Source of the DNA: Nemertoderma westbladi
Lineage: Eukaryota; Xenacoelomorpha; Nemertodermatida; Nemertodermatidae
NCBI GenBank assembly: GCA_032718475.1
Contig: JAUCBJ010008708.1
Span: forward strand, 79,829 to 143,828
Length of the DNA stretch: 64,000 bases
Reading direction: 5' to 3'
In this document: piece after piece, positions 51,257 through 62,550 of the stretch
Position numbering within the stretch: position 1 is the first letter of the stretch
Layout: the number at the start of each line of letters is the position of its first letter
The notes under the pieces: model-generated
Told to the model about the DNA's origin: nothing
What the model saw: only the letters and a program-made list of their open reading frames with translations
Databases searched by the model: none
Translations under genes and position numbers: made by a program

Positions 51257-54149
51257 TATTTTTCTGCAATTTGCTGATTTGATTAATTTCTTGGAATGAT
51301 TTGCTAGTGCGATTACTCTTGCTTGTGTTTCTCAATTAATTCCTGTCGATTACTGCTAATTACAACTGAACTATGATTTCTACCTTTTGATTAATGGTTC
51401 TATGTGATTCTTTTCTGCGCAATAATCCTAAGGGATTCCTGAGACTGTCAGACTTTGTGATTTGCATGCGCCGCTACGGTAGCTATTAGCATAATGGAGG
51501 GCTAAGGCGCCAGTGGGCGGTGGGCACATCGGGGGGTTGAGCGACTAAGGGAGAGCAGAGGATTCAAAGGCAGGCAACGCTGGCGGGGGTCAACGTTGCG
51601 GTCGGGCAACTTGCGTGCAACGGGCAGACCTATCGCCGGTACAGTAATTAGGGGGCTGATGATCCAGGTTTCGTCTCTATTTAGTATTAGGGGGCAGGAA
51701 TCAGGTTAGTTAGGAGTCCCATATGTACCCGGGAGAGGCCTGCACGTGTTACAGCGTATTAGAGCGTACAACGTTAAATGTAGAGTACGAATAGTGAGTC
51801 GCATAATTGTGGACTATACAGTAGTTAACTGCATAATTGCGAACTGTAATTTCTGACGCTGATTGGGGTGTTATTGAAGTGTGCCTATGATTATGAATGT
51901 TTAGGTAGGCGCCCCCCTTTCTTTGATTGATTTCTATTTCTTAGTTACAATAATTGGTTACTGATTAGGTCAAAGTAATACGGCAAATTTAGGCTATTAC
52001 TAGCGAAACTTGTTGCGTAATAAATTAGAATTACGTATTCTGGAACTCTTAGTAATTAGTACGCTGTTAAATATTTGTGACTGTAATTAATTAGTAAAAA
52101 TTAAGAATTAGTACGCAGCATAGCGGAGAGTAGCTAAAGTAATAATTCGAGTACTGTAAACTATTCACGCTGAGCGGTTATTTGCATTAGCGGGCAATCA
52201 GCTAGATTGTACTATTCGGTACGCACGATACGCTAGTAATTTGCTGGTCTAAAGCCAGCTGCAGGCGATTTTAGACCCGGAGTGATGTTATTTACTTAGG
52301 AACAGATACTGTACCGTTTTGATATTTAAATATTCTCGCATTCACACATTACGTTAGGGAACCTCCAGTATTCGCGATTAGAAAGACGTAGGTAATAGCG
52401 TGCTTTAATAGTGATAAAATTAGGCGTAAGAATACTCTGAGTGCAAGGCCTCTCGCACTCGTCTTAAGTAAGCTTAGGGAGCCGACTCGGGTTTATTGTT
52501 TTGGTTATTCCCGCGTGGCTCATAGATTCGAACAGTTAGCTCTCTATCGAGCGATCGGTAGAGAAAGGAACAAGCGATTTTGCAGGAGTTGTGTAAATTT
52601 AGTAAATATATTAGCGTACGGCAGATTAGCGCCATCTAACGATAAGTAGCGGTTTTGTATTTAGCAACCCTTACAATTTAGTAATATCACGCTCCTGATC
52701 CCCTTTACTTAACAGTAGAGCAGTCTTTGTGTCTTATTCTGTTATTGGTTAGGCGAGAGCTCATTACAGTCATTAGGTTGGCAGAGAGGTATACGGGTAT
52801 TTGTCTGTTCAACAGTTCTGCTGTTAGTATAGAGGTCGCGGTTGTTTATCAGTAACACGTGCTATTGCTTTGCTGTACTGCGTACAGTAAGGCAGATAGA
52901 GTATTCTTAGGCTGTTAGCTTAGATTATTGTTACTTTAGATTACTGATACTTCGTATCAGTAACACGTGTATTTATTGGCTGTTGCTTGCAGCAGTCGAT
53001 AGTGTATTCTTAGGCTGATTAGTAGTATCATAGTATTAGGCAATAAATTAGAGCACGTGATCGTCTGCTGTAGGCTATAGGCTAGCGTACGGTAAGACAT
53101 TGAGTATATTTCTTTAGGTTGTTAGTTTAGATTACTGTATTCACTGGCTGCGTACAATAGTACAGTAGTACATTAGGCTGATTGCTGTTACTGCGTACGG
53201 TAGAAGGGACATTTGTTTTGCCGTACCACATATACAGTATCATTAGGCTGTTAGGTTGGTGTACTGTTTTACTTACTGAACTGCATACGGTGGATGTACG
53301 GTAGTGCGTTTTGCTAATTGCGAATACAGCAGTTCCTTAGGCCTTAGGGCAAATTGTAAGTAGTAAGTTTTTTGAAATTTTTAGCTAGGTTTGCGAGAAT
53401 TCAGTTTCGGTCAAAATTATTTTGTAAAATTCTAGAGTTTTTGTACCGGTATGTTAGGTAACCGCTTAGTTATTTTATACCATCTGGAGATACATGGCAA
53501 GACGGAACTTCTGAGTTTGGGGTTCGTGTGGGTCTGCGGGTTCGGTTTGCAATCAGCGGAGAGCCTGAATCTTTGGACGCGGACGTGGAATCTCACAGCA
53601 AACAAGGTTAGTTGTTCTGTTGGCACCAATGTGTTTGTGGAAGCAGTAAAAAATTATCGGTTGTTTAACTGCGAAGCTGAACTCAGTTTATTAGTTAGGA
53701 TATTTAGGTTTAGCCGGCCATGGTTTTTTGAATCGCTCAAGTTAGAGAGAGAGTTAGAGAGAGTCGCAACCCGAAGATGTAGCCACGCGCTAGTGGATAC
53801 ATATAATATTTGAAACTAAAATTACGTTGATTAGAGCTATATATAAAATTAGAAATATTCGGGCGGCAAGTTTATTTTGAATATTTTGTATTAGATTCAA
53901 AGTTATTTTGTGCTATACCGGTATTTAATGCTATATAGTAGCTATATAATAATATTTTTGTTTAAATATTGTGTTAGTATTTGCTATAACTATATACCCC
54001 ATTAAATTCACAATATTGCATTGCGAATTTATTTGACATTTGGACCAACTGATTATTAGACAAATAATTTGACCGTGTTTCGGTTAAATTATAATTATAT
54101 CTCGAACCTTTGCGAGATATTTTGCCGGAAGGCAAACATTATTTAGACT
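51257..54149 (+). other. Element 3 LTR remainder and leader, no confident gene
   Basis: The LTR-leader border was not located and no clear tRNA primer-binding site was found. A GC-rich block lies at about 51495-51640. Roughly 120-bp degenerate tandem segments (52840-53000) contain TTACTGATAC-TTC-GTATCAGTAA, a perfect 10-bp hairpin at 52941-52963. A donor-like CAAG/GTTAGT lies at 53604-53612. A 120-codon frame (53451-53813) looks like an incidental upstream ORF. Confidence 0.55.
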
Positions 54150-57100
54150 ATGAGTGTCTCAGACAAAGAGGCACTAGAGGACAGCTACGAGACGGCGGCT
54201 GGACCGCCGACTGACGATAGCGTCAATATTACTGTTGACGACAATGCCGACTATGACGACGCAGCGAGCGATGCTGACGTAAGTGAACAGGAGGACGAGA
54301 CAGTGACTAGTGAGGAAGAACAACAACCTCAAGTAATAGTATTAGGATCCCCTACCGCTACTGTAAGGAAGGATTGTACAGCAACCCGACCAGAGGTGAG
54401 TGATAAGGAGGGTAGTGTAGCAGAAGCGAGAGCCCGGAGCCCGGTTTCCAGACCTGTGGGTATGGTAAGTGCCGTGGTCCCAGCGGCTGTAAGGAGTACC
54501 CGTAGTTCCCGAAATAATCCTTCAAGTCCACCGAGCGTAAGTCAGGTAAGTGATAGAGAGTTCGACACTGCGATGAAGAAGAAACTTCGCGCGCATGCCG
54601 GACATATAACCCGGACGGCGGACAAGGTAAGGAAAATGTTAGCTGACTCAGCGAACATCGGGAGGGTAGAGTTAGCAGAGATTAGAAGAGGATATAACTC
54701 AGCGTTATTCAAGCAGACGGAGGAGCTTGCAGTCCTAGCGAAGAAGGCAGTAGAGTCTCAGTCGAGCGACGTGGCGACGAGGATTTACGACAGGGTTTTA
54801 GCAGCCTTGTTGGAGCACCGCGAGTTATCGGAGCGATTCCGACGAGTTAGGACGGAGAACTGGCTGCTATGGGCATCACAAACGCAGGCGACTCAGGTGA
54901 GTGACGCAAAGTTAAGAGACTTAGTGGAGCAAGAAGAGATCCAAGATAAAGAGGAGCGCCGTTATCAAAGGGAAGTTACTAGCTGGTTGATGCAGAATGG
55001 AGTGGTGGTACCGGGTCAGGTGCTACCAACCACGGAGAACATCCAACAGAGGACGTTGACTCCACCTGATGACGCATCTAGAGACAGCGGCGATTCCCAG
55101 GTTAGTCACGCGCGAGGTAAGGTAATATGTGCTAGATCCCTTGTTTCGCACAACTCGGCGGAGGAGAGAAGACGCCGACTGGACGAACAGCAGGCGGAAG
55201 TTTTGCGTGCATCGGAAGCACGGAAGGAAGCCGAGCGGGAACGGGAACGAACACGTAAGTTAGACGCGAAGTTGCGCGAACTGGAAGATAAAGGTAAGCG
55301 TGAGCGAGCGGAACGCGAGCAGAAGGAACGCGAACTTCAACTTGAACGCGAACGCAAGGAACGCGAACTCGAACTTGAACGCGAGCAGAAGGAACGCGAA
55401 CTCCAGCTCGAACGCGAACAGAAGAAACGTGAACTCGAACTTGAACGCGAACGTAAGGAACGCGAACTCGAGATCGAAAAGGAGCGACAAGCGTTGTATG
55501 AAGAAAGGGCGCGTGTGGAAGAAGAGGGCGCAGCGAGACGAGCGAGGGAAGAAGAAGAACGTAAACTGGCGCAGTTGGAAAGTGCGAGATTAAGTTTAGA
55601 GAGCGAAGAACGGACTAGAAAGGCAAATGAAATCGCAGAGAAGGGGATGCGAATGATCGAAGAATGTGGGGCGAGTGTAGGGACTGAGTTGCGAGAACTG
55701 TTCGCACTGCAGAAGGCCGAACAGGAAGCGAGAACTCCGACCATACGCGAGTCGACGACGACCAGAATTCCTATACCCGGTCCAGCTATTACGAGTACAC
55801 GGATTGCTAAACCGTTTTCTACATATCGCACGCCAGTTGGTATTAGTGCTTCACCTATCGCGCAGGATCTACGTCATCGGAACACTGCACCACTATACAC
55901 CGAACGAGAGAATGAAGAGTTTAGAGAAACTCCGACGGGACGAGTACTTGGCGAACCGAACCCGCGGGTTTGGAATACGCGGACGGAGCGCCGACCCAGT
56001 TCGACGGAGAACTTCCGGGTTAAACCGGAAGAGGGATCATATGAGAGACAGCGGATTACTCAGATAGAGCCGACTATACAACAGAACCCTAGCCAGGAAT
56101 TTATTACGAGGGATGAGTTGAGTGCTAGTTTAGCGCAAGCTATATCGCCACACATCCAACCTATAACGGACATGCTTAGCAACCTACGGTTAAAGGAAGC
56201 AGCCCAGGTAAGAAGTAATTCTAATCCTAGCAGACCTGAGTTAGACAAAGTCCAGCCTAGTCAACGAGTACGCATATCGGAGGAAACTATACCACATAGA
56301 CCTCAGGTAAGGACGCCTGTCCCGAACATCTCTAATCCCAACTTCGAAAACTCAGCCGAGAAATTTATAGAGGAGGCTTGGATCAGGGCCTCGGCGCGCA
56401 AACCATCGCGAGCGTTAAGGACTGACACCGAGTCGAGCGATGAAGAGGAAGAAATGAGACGTCAGAAGTCCCGAAACTATAAGGAAAGAAGGACCGACGC
56501 GGAGCAGGTAAGTTGGAACCACCGGGAAAGGACCAGACTTAACAACCCTGCGGAACTAAACCATTTGTTAACCCGGAGCGACGCAACCCTTAGGGACATA
56601 GGTAAGTTTGCTGCTAGGCAAGGACTGCCGACGCAACAACCCCAGAAGTTTATGGGCAACCATAAGCACTGGAGGACCTTTAAAACCTATGTCGACGAGC
56701 AGCTAACCAACAGCACCTTTACTCCCAACGAGAAGTTCAACTATTTGCTTCAGATGCTCCATCGAGAACCTAGAGCCATTGCTGATAACTTCGTCGGCAA
56801 CGAGAGAGCATTTGAGTTAGCGATGAAGACACTTAGTGACATCTACGGGAATAAAACCAAGATGGCGCAGTCGATAGTAGAAGACTTGGGTAAGGGCGGA
56901 AGGATTACAACTCCGTTAGAGCTGTTGAACTTAGCGAACGCTATTTCGAACGCATTGGACATCTTGAGGACGGTGAATCTACCTCATCATGGTGATCACG
57001 CCGAAGTCTTAAAGAGCGTAATTAGACGTCTAAACATGCGTTACCGACAGAAATGGCGCAAATTAGAGAATAAGTTGGAGGGCCAAGGTAAAGTATTGAC

Positions 57101-60100
57101 ACTTCAGCATATTCATGACATGATAGCCACAGACGCAGTAGCACAGATGAAATCAAACTTCTCAGAAGAGAATATGAGGGAGTCTAAACCTGTTACCGGT
57201 AAGTCTATGGTAAGTTTTGACGATGACAGGACCACTGTGACATTTAACTCAGTAGACAGATATAATTCGAATACCCCAGCCTTTAGATCAGACTCGCGAG
57301 TATGGTCAGGTGAGCGGTTAGATAGACCTAGGTTAAAGCAACAGGAGTTGCCGGATGGATTTGTAGGTTGCCAATACTGTTTACTAAAGGAGGTAAGATC
57401 TGACGACCATAAGTTAGATAGTTGCAGACGGTTCAAAGAATTAAATTCGGAACAGAGAAGAGTTCAAGTGCGGACGTTGGACACCTGTTGGGCATGTCTT
57501 GCGCCAGGTCATGTACGGCGGCAGTGCCCGAACAGCAAGGACGGATGCATGGAATGCGGCAGACTTCATCACAAGTTGCTACATGCGGATTTCCACACCC
57601 CAACGGACCGTTACTTACAGCGAAATCCTCACAGGAAGGGGAGCAAAGAACCCATATCGATAAGGAGGAATACGTACACTGGCATCCAGGACGATGGTTA
57701 TCAACCAGGTTCGTCGGATGAGGATGGCGAGTCGAGCGCAAGAGAGGTGACCTGCCAAGGTTTCACCGCGGATAGTTCATCAACCAGCGCGCGGACGTAT
57801 TTATCATCGGCCACGTCGGAAATATTTAGCGTGATTCCGGTGAAACTCACTGGAGATAAGGGATCGAAGCGAATATATGTGATGTTGGACACTGCGTCCA
57901 CATTATCTTATATCGACGAGGAAGTGGCGAGAGCCATTTCTAGCTTCCAGGACGCCGAGGAGATCCAAATAGAGTTGAAGTCTATGCACGGGGTAGGAGA
58001 CCTCAAGGGACACAGAATTTCGGTAGAACTAGATTCCCTACTTCCGAGAGACCAACACACTCGACAAGAACGGAAAGCTTTGCCATTGGACGGATTTAAG
58101 TGTCTAGCTATGAAGGGATTCAGCAGGCAGTTAGGTAAGGTGCCGCCGATGAGTCCCATAGCACAGGAGTATTTTGACAAGCTCAGGATACCCAGACACC
58201 AGGTAGGTTATAGGAATGTTTCTATGTTGATTGGTGCAGAACAGCTGATCGCACACCAGATATGGGAAACGAGACCAGCTGAGCCGCATGTCAATGGACC
58301 ACATACCCATAGGACCATACTAGGTTGGTATACACGAGTACCCATGTCTTATGAGTTTACAGGTGGCGACAAGCCAATGAACAGATACGACGAATTACAG
58401 CCTATAATTCAACCACCGTTAGTAGAACCACCAGACATAGACGAGTTTAGGAGAACCTGTATTGACCACTATAGTGACTTTAGCGAGTCGGACGAGGAGT
58501 TGATTCCCGATAATGTTAGGTTGTCGGAACCACTTCACAATGACCGGACAGATAGTGAACCCGAGGACTACTGTTATCAGACCCGTGGGTCTGGTTCAGC
58601 GGCCCACGCTACCTATTTGACTAACGTTTTGACTTATACAGACATAGTGGAGGGTCAAGTGGCTAAATATCGAGACCTAGACATTTTCCAATACAGTGAG
58701 GAGGAGCTACAGAAGGAATTGATACGCCAGGACCTCGAGACAGGAGCCAGAACTGTCGAATGGCTGGATAGGGACGCAATGGAACCCGGTGGATATGACC
58801 TAGCCATGTCTACTGATGAGAAACGGTCGTTGGAGATGATGGAAGACACCATACGTCTGCTACCGACTGGACATTTTGAAGTTGGAATGTTGTGGCGTCG
58901 ACAACCACCTAAGTTGGAGAACAACTACAGCTTAGCCTTGAAAAGATTAAACGGAGTAAGGGCTCGGTTGTTGAAGAATCCGGACATTAGGGAGAAGTAT
59001 TGCGCCCAGATCAACAACTATTTCGCCAAGGGATTTGCTGGGAAGGTAGAGGACCCTGACTTAGTAACAGACCAGACTTATTACCTTCCACACCACTATG
59101 TGACTCACCCTGACAAACCTGACAAAGTCCGAGTAGTCAACGACTGCGCAGCAGTCTATAGAGGTATGTCCCTGAATTCAGAGTTGATGGATGGTCCCAA
59201 CCTGAATAACTATTTGATAGGAATACTGTTGCGTTTTAGACAGCGGCGATTCGCATTTACTTGTGACATCGAGGCGATGTTCCACCAGGTAAGAGCCTGT
59301 AAGGCAGACCAGGATAGCCTTCGCTTTCTCTGGTACGAGAATGAAGACTTATCCGGCCCAGTGGTTACATACCAAATGTACGTAAGGATATTTGGCGCCC
59401 GCGATAGTCCGAATGGCACGCTGTTTGTTCTAAAGAAAACGGCAACAGCCCAGATTGGTAAGTACCCAGTAGAAGTAATCGAGTCCATCTTGAGAAACTT
59501 CTATATGGACGACGGATTGGTGTCCAAGGACACAGCGGAACAAGCCATAGAAGTGGCTCACGGCCTGCAAGAGTGCTTGGCTACAGGGGGATTTCCTCTG
59601 ACCAAGTTCACTACGAATTCGGAGGCCCTATTAGAGTCGTTCCCGGTAAAAGATCGCGGGAGCGGAGACATAGAATTGGGGGTAGAACCAATCCCCATGG
59701 CGCGAGTACTGGGACTCGCTTGGAACCCGAACTCAGATAAGTTCCAGGTAAGAGTTAGATTTGAGCCCAGTAGCCCAGACAAAATTTTGACTAAGAGGAT
59801 TTGCTTATCGACTTTAAGTAGACTATTTGACCCGATGAACTTTATCAGTCCGGTTATATTACAGGCACGAGCGTGCATGAGGAAAATTTGGTTGTCCGAC
59901 TTAGAGTGGGACGAACCAATATCTCCTATACATGCAAAGCAGTGGAGAGAGTGGGAAGCCGAGTTGCATCTATTGAAAAATATAGATGTACCCCGTTCCT
60001 ACTTTCCGAATCAGCTGGTATTTCCAGCTGATCTCGAACTGCATTTGTTTAGTGACGCAAGTGACACCGGCTTTGGTATGGTAGCCTACCTTCGCCGAGA

Positions 60101-62477
60101 GGTAAGTCAGGACAAGTTTGAGACGGCCTTTGTGACTTCTAGATCAAAGACAATGCCGGTCAAATACATGACTGTCCCTCGTGCAGAGTTACAGGCGGCT
60201 GTAGTTTCAGTCGAGGTGAGTAAGCAAATAACTGAGGAGTTAGACACGACATTGACCTTATTCTATTGGACGGACGCATCCTTGGTGTTAGTATACATTG
60301 CGGCCGACAATATTGCACTAAAGACATTTGTGGCCAATAGACGCGCTCAGATCGTTGACTTTTCGACGAAGGAACAATGGAGACATTGTCCGGGAGTGTT
60401 GAACCCGGCCGACATAACTTCGAGAGGTGCAATGCCGGCGGAATTCTGTCAGGAAGAGTCGCAGGAGTTTTGGTTGCATGGACCTGATTTTCTAACAAGG
60501 ACACAGGAACATTGGCCAGAGCGACTAAAGATAGTGACCAATCCGATGCCTGAAGATGCAGAAGTCAAAGTGGAGAAAGTCTCTAAGTCGAAGTCTAAAG
60601 CCAAACTTAAGTCATTGGAGCGGCCTGAAGAGTCATTGGAGCGGCCTGAAGAGTCATTGGAGCGGCCCGGAGACCTGTCAGACCAACAGACTTACGTGAC
60701 TACTAGGTCAGGAAGGGTAAGTTACGACATAAAACCACCCTTACAGACTGGACGACAGTCACAGTTGGTAAGTGACGGACAGAAAATGACCGACACAATG
60801 GAGTCTTTGGTTTCCAAACCTGCGGGTTTGGATTCGAAACTTCCATTAACTAGCGGACAACCGTCGCTGGCATTAGAGTCATGCAGTATTTATGACAAAT
60901 TACTAAATTCGTCTGCCTCTTGGCTGACAATTTGTAAAAGAACTGCGTGGTTAAGCCGATACGTTTCGTACCTTTGTTTAAAACATTCGAAACATTTGAG
61001 AGAACCATTGAGCACCAATAGTGAGCGAATTCGGAAATTGAAACAACCTCTGACAGAGGATGAGATTGATCAAGCGGAATTAAAGCATTTGAAGCATTAC
61101 CAAATGTGTGCCTTCCCAAAAGAATTCCATCTATTATCGGCTCAACGACTAGTTCTCTATAAACCCCTTAGAAAATGGAGTCCATTAATCCATAAGGGTT
61201 TAATTTGTCATAGATCGAGAATCCAGACTGTCGACATAAACTCACAGTTTCGATTCCCAGTGATAATCCCTAGTCACCCAATAGAATTGCAAAGAGCGAT
61301 TCTATGGGATATACACAAGAGGTTGCATCACGCGGGAAAGTTACACTGTCTGTCGGCAGCGAGACAGCGATTCATTCTATTGCAGCCAAGCAGGGCAGTA
61401 GGCACTATGTACGACGCCTGTCTGGTTTGCAAGAGGGTGAACGCCAGAGTATTGGAACAGGAGATGGCTGAACTCCCGGAAGCGAGAGTGCAGGCATATG
61501 ACCCACCCTTTACGAATACAGGGGTGGATTGTTTTGGTCCGATTGAAGCAAAGAGTGGACGGCTGACCCACAAACGATGGGGTCTGCTACTGACATGTAT
61601 GGCGAGTAGAGCCATACACATTGAGCGTGTGGCAGACATGTCGACCAAATCTCTGCTCCTGGCCTTGAAGAGATTTATGGCCAGGAGAGGACTAGTAAAG
61701 GCGTTTTACTCTGATAAGGGTACAAACTTTGTTGGAGGGAATAGCGAGTTGAACGCGGCTCATAAAGCAGCACAGAATAAGGAAATTTCTGCAGCACTTT
61801 TGCCGCAAAGAGTAGAGTGGAGATTCAATACTCCAGAAAGTCCTTGGAGAGGAGGAAGTTGGGAGCGTTTAGTTCGCTCTGTAAAACAGGCCATTGCCAA
61901 AACATTGCCTGTGAACAAACAACTTACCGACGACGAACTGGTCACAGCTTTCATTGAAATCGAGCATACCCTAAACTCGAGGCCGATAGCTATGTTGCCA
62001 GACGGTGTTGCATTAACGCCGAATCATTTGCTAATGCAGAGTCCAGCATTTCTTGTGCCGGCATCAGAACCCATTAGTGCCGACCTATATAGTCGTAAAA
62101 GCTGGAAAGTAACACAGTTTGTGGCGTACACATTCTGGGAATATTGGCGGGAATACTATCTTCCCACCATATCCACCAGAACAAAGTGGTACAAAACGGT
62201 TCGGAGTCTCCAAAGGGGAGATTACGTGTTGATAACCGAACCCATTGTCAAGAGAAAGTATTGGGAGACGGGAGTGATCTTGCACACACACCCAGACGTG
62301 CAAAACATAGTGCGCACAGTCACTGTGAAAATTAGGTGCAAGTGTCCGCACCCAAAAAAGTGTAAAACTAATGGTTTACACACCTTGGACCGACCGGTCC
62401 AAGATATTGTGTTATTAGAGGAGACACGTATCGAGACGGGAGATTATAATTTGTCTCCTGCCTCAAAACAGAGTTAG
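54150..62477 (+). CDS. gag-pol: Element 3 Gag-Pol polyprotein (2775 aa), complete
   Basis: This single frame from ATG 54150 carries every BEL/Pao domain. Residues 1-830 are a charged extension with a long ERELQLERE coiled coil (about 380-490). The Gag core is near 838 (KHWRTFKTYVDEQL). Zinc motifs lie near 1073-1145: CQYCLLKEVRSDDHKLDSC, CWACLAPGHVRRQC and CMECGRLHHKLLH. The protease has VMLDTASTLSYIDEE near 1243. RT has FTCDIEAMFHQV near 1702 and FYMDDGL near 1783. RNase H has LHLFSDASDTGFG near 1964, YWTDASLVLVYI and VLNPADITSRG. Integrase has the HHCC domain (HKRLHHAGKLHC ... CLVCKRV, 2389-2427) and catalytic residues in TGVDCFGP, YSDKGTNF and GGSWERLV, with about 49 residues between the second Asp and the Glu. 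The C-terminal integrase domain is present. No stop or frameshift is seen; it is probably functional. Confidence 0.96.
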   Translation: MSVSDKEALEDSYETAAGPPTDDSVNITVDDNADYDDAASDADVSEQEDETVTSEEEQQPQVIVLGSPTATVRKDCTATRPEVSDKEGSVAEARARSPVSRPVGMVSAVVPAAVRSTRSSRNNPSSPPSVSQVSDREFDTAMKKKLRAHAGHITRTADKVRKMLADSANIGRVELAEIRRGYNSALFKQTEELAVLAKKAVESQSSDVATRIYDRVLAALLEHRELSERFRRVRTENWLLWASQTQATQVSDAKLRDLVEQEEIQDKEERRYQREVTSWLMQNGVVVPGQVLPTTENIQQRTLTPPDDASRDSGDSQVSHARGKVICARSLVSHNSAEERRRRLDEQQAEVLRASEARKEAERERERTRKLDAKLRELEDKGKRERAEREQKERELQLERERKERELELEREQKERELQLEREQKKRELELERERKERELEIEKERQALYEERARVEEEGAARRAREEEERKLAQLESARLSLESEERTRKANEIAEKGMRMIEECGASVGTELRELFALQKAEQEARTPTIRESTTTRIPIPGPAITSTRIAKPFSTYRTPVGISASPIAQDLRHRNTAPLYTERENEEFRETPTGRVLGEPNPRVWNTRTERRPSSTENFRVKPEEGSYERQRITQIEPTIQQNPSQEFITRDELSASLAQAISPHIQPITDMLSNLRLKEAAQVRSNSNPSRPELDKVQPSQRVRISEETIPHRPQVRTPVPNISNPNFENSAEKFIEEAWIRASARKPSRALRTDTESSDEEEEMRRQKSRNYKERRTDAEQVSWNHRERTRLNNPAELNHLLTRSDATLRDIGKFAARQGLPTQQPQKFMGNHKHWRTFKTYVDEQLTNSTFTPNEKFNYLLQMLHREPRAIADNFVGNERAFELAMKTLSDIYGNKTKMAQSIVEDLGKGGRITTPLELLNLANAISNALDILRTVNLPHHGDHAEVLKSVIRRLNMRYRQKWRKLENKLEGQGKVLTLQHIHDMIATDAVAQMKSNFSEENMRESKPVTGKSMVSFDDDRTTVTFNSVDRYNSNTPAFRSDSRVWSGERLDRPRLKQQELPDGFVGCQYCLLKEVRSDDHKLDSCRRFKELNSEQRRVQVRTLDTCWACLAPGHVRRQCPNSKDGCMECGRLHHKLLHADFHTPTDRYLQRNPHRKGSKEPISIRRNTYTGIQDDGYQPGSSDEDGESSAREVTCQGFTADSSSTSARTYLSSATSEIFSVIPVKLTGDKGSKRIYVMLDTASTLSYIDEEVARAISSFQDAEEIQIELKSMHGVGDLKGHRISVELDSLLPRDQHTRQERKALPLDGFKCLAMKGFSRQLGKVPPMSPIAQEYFDKLRIPRHQVGYRNVSMLIGAEQLIAHQIWETRPAEPHVNGPHTHRTILGWYTRVPMSYEFTGGDKPMNRYDELQPIIQPPLVEPPDIDEFRRTCIDHYSDFSESDEELIPDNVRLSEPLHNDRTDSEPEDYCYQTRGSGSAAHATYLTNVLTYTDIVEGQVAKYRDLDIFQYSEEELQKELIRQDLETGARTVEWLDRDAMEPGGYDLAMSTDEKRSLEMMEDTIRLLPTGHFEVGMLWRRQPPKLENNYSLALKRLNGVRARLLKNPDIREKYCAQINNYFAKGFAGKVEDPDLVTDQTYYLPHHYVTHPDKPDKVRVVNDCAAVYRGMSLNSELMDGPNLNNYLIGILLRFRQRRFAFTCDIEAMFHQVRACKADQDSLRFLWYENEDLSGPVVTYQMYVRIFGARDSPNGTLFVLKKTATAQIGKYPVEVIESILRNFYMDDGLVSKDTAEQAIEVAHGLQECLATGGFPLTKFTTNSEALLESFPVKDRGSGDIELGVEPIPMARVLGLAWNPNSDKFQVRVRFEPSSPDKILTKRICLSTLSRLFDPMNFISPVILQARACMRKIWLSDLEWDEPISPIHAKQWREWEAELHLLKNIDVPRSYFPNQLVFPADLELHLFSDASDTGFGMVAYLRREVSQDKFETAFVTSRSKTMPVKYMTVPRAELQAAVVSVEVSKQITEELDTTLTLFYWTDASLVLVYIAADNIALKTFVANRRAQIVDFSTKEQWRHCPGVLNPADITSRGAMPAEFCQEESQEFWLHGPDFLTRTQEHWPERLKIVTNPMPEDAEVKVEKVSKSKSKAKLKSLERPEESLERPEESLERPGDLSDQQTYVTTRSGRVSYDIKPPLQTGRQSQLVSDGQKMTDTMESLVSKPAGLDSKLPLTSGQPSLALESCSIYDKLLNSSASWLTICKRTAWLSRYVSYLCLKHSKHLREPLSTNSERIRKLKQPLTEDEIDQAELKHLKHYQMCAFPKEFHLLSAQRLVLYKPLRKWSPLIHKGLICHRSRIQTVDINSQFRFPVIIPSHPIELQRAILWDIHKRLHHAGKLHCLSAARQRFILLQPSRAVGTMYDACLVCKRVNARVLEQEMAELPEARVQAYDPPFTNTGVDCFGPIEAKSGRLTHKRWGLLLTCMASRAIHIERVADMSTKSLLLALKRFMARRGLVKAFYSDKGTNFVGGNSELNAAHKAAQNKEISAALLPQRVEWRFNTPESPWRGGSWERLVRSVKQAIAKTLPVNKQLTDDELVTAFIEIEHTLNSRPIAMLPDGVALTPNHLLMQSPAFLVPASEPISADLYSRKSWKVTQFVAYTFWEYWREYYLPTISTRTKWYKTVRSLQRGDYVLITEPIVKRKYWETGVILHTHPDVQNIVRTVTVKIRCKCPHPKKCKTNGLHTLDRPVQDIVLLEETRIETGDYNLSPASKQS
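55290..55490 (+). repeat. 30-bp coding repeat for the Glu/Arg coiled coil of Element 3
   Basis: Tandem ten-residue units of the type EREQKERELQ/LERERKEREL form a single long charged helix in the N-terminal extension. The antisense strand is open only because of this bias. Confidence 0.88.
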
Positions 62478-62532
62478 TGTTGGACGCAACTCACTTCGTA
62501 TGCATTCCTCGTATGCAAATACAAGGAAATGC

Positions 62533-62550
62533 ATAGGAGCGGGGTTGTGG
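62533..62550 (+). promoter_or_regulatory. Post-pol purine-rich cis-element, Element 3 copy
   Basis: ATAGGAGCGGGGTTGTGG lies 56 nt after the Gag-Pol stop. It is nearly identical to the Element 2 copy, and its core GGAGCGG equals the 3' polypurine tracts of Elements 1 and 2. The rest of 62478-63232 is non-coding, with one hairpin copy (62903-62920). Confidence 0.6.

Noticed and set aside
53617-53630. 14-nt perfect complement between the Element 3 leader (CTGTTGGCACCAAT) and 62804-62817
   Set aside because: In two regions of this size a 14-nt match is not clearly above chance. No covariation data are available.
53451-53813. 120-codon ORF in the leader of Element 3
   Set aside because: No domain, no counterpart in Elements 1 or 2, and it is followed by the real Gag start. 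Most likely an incidental upstream frame.
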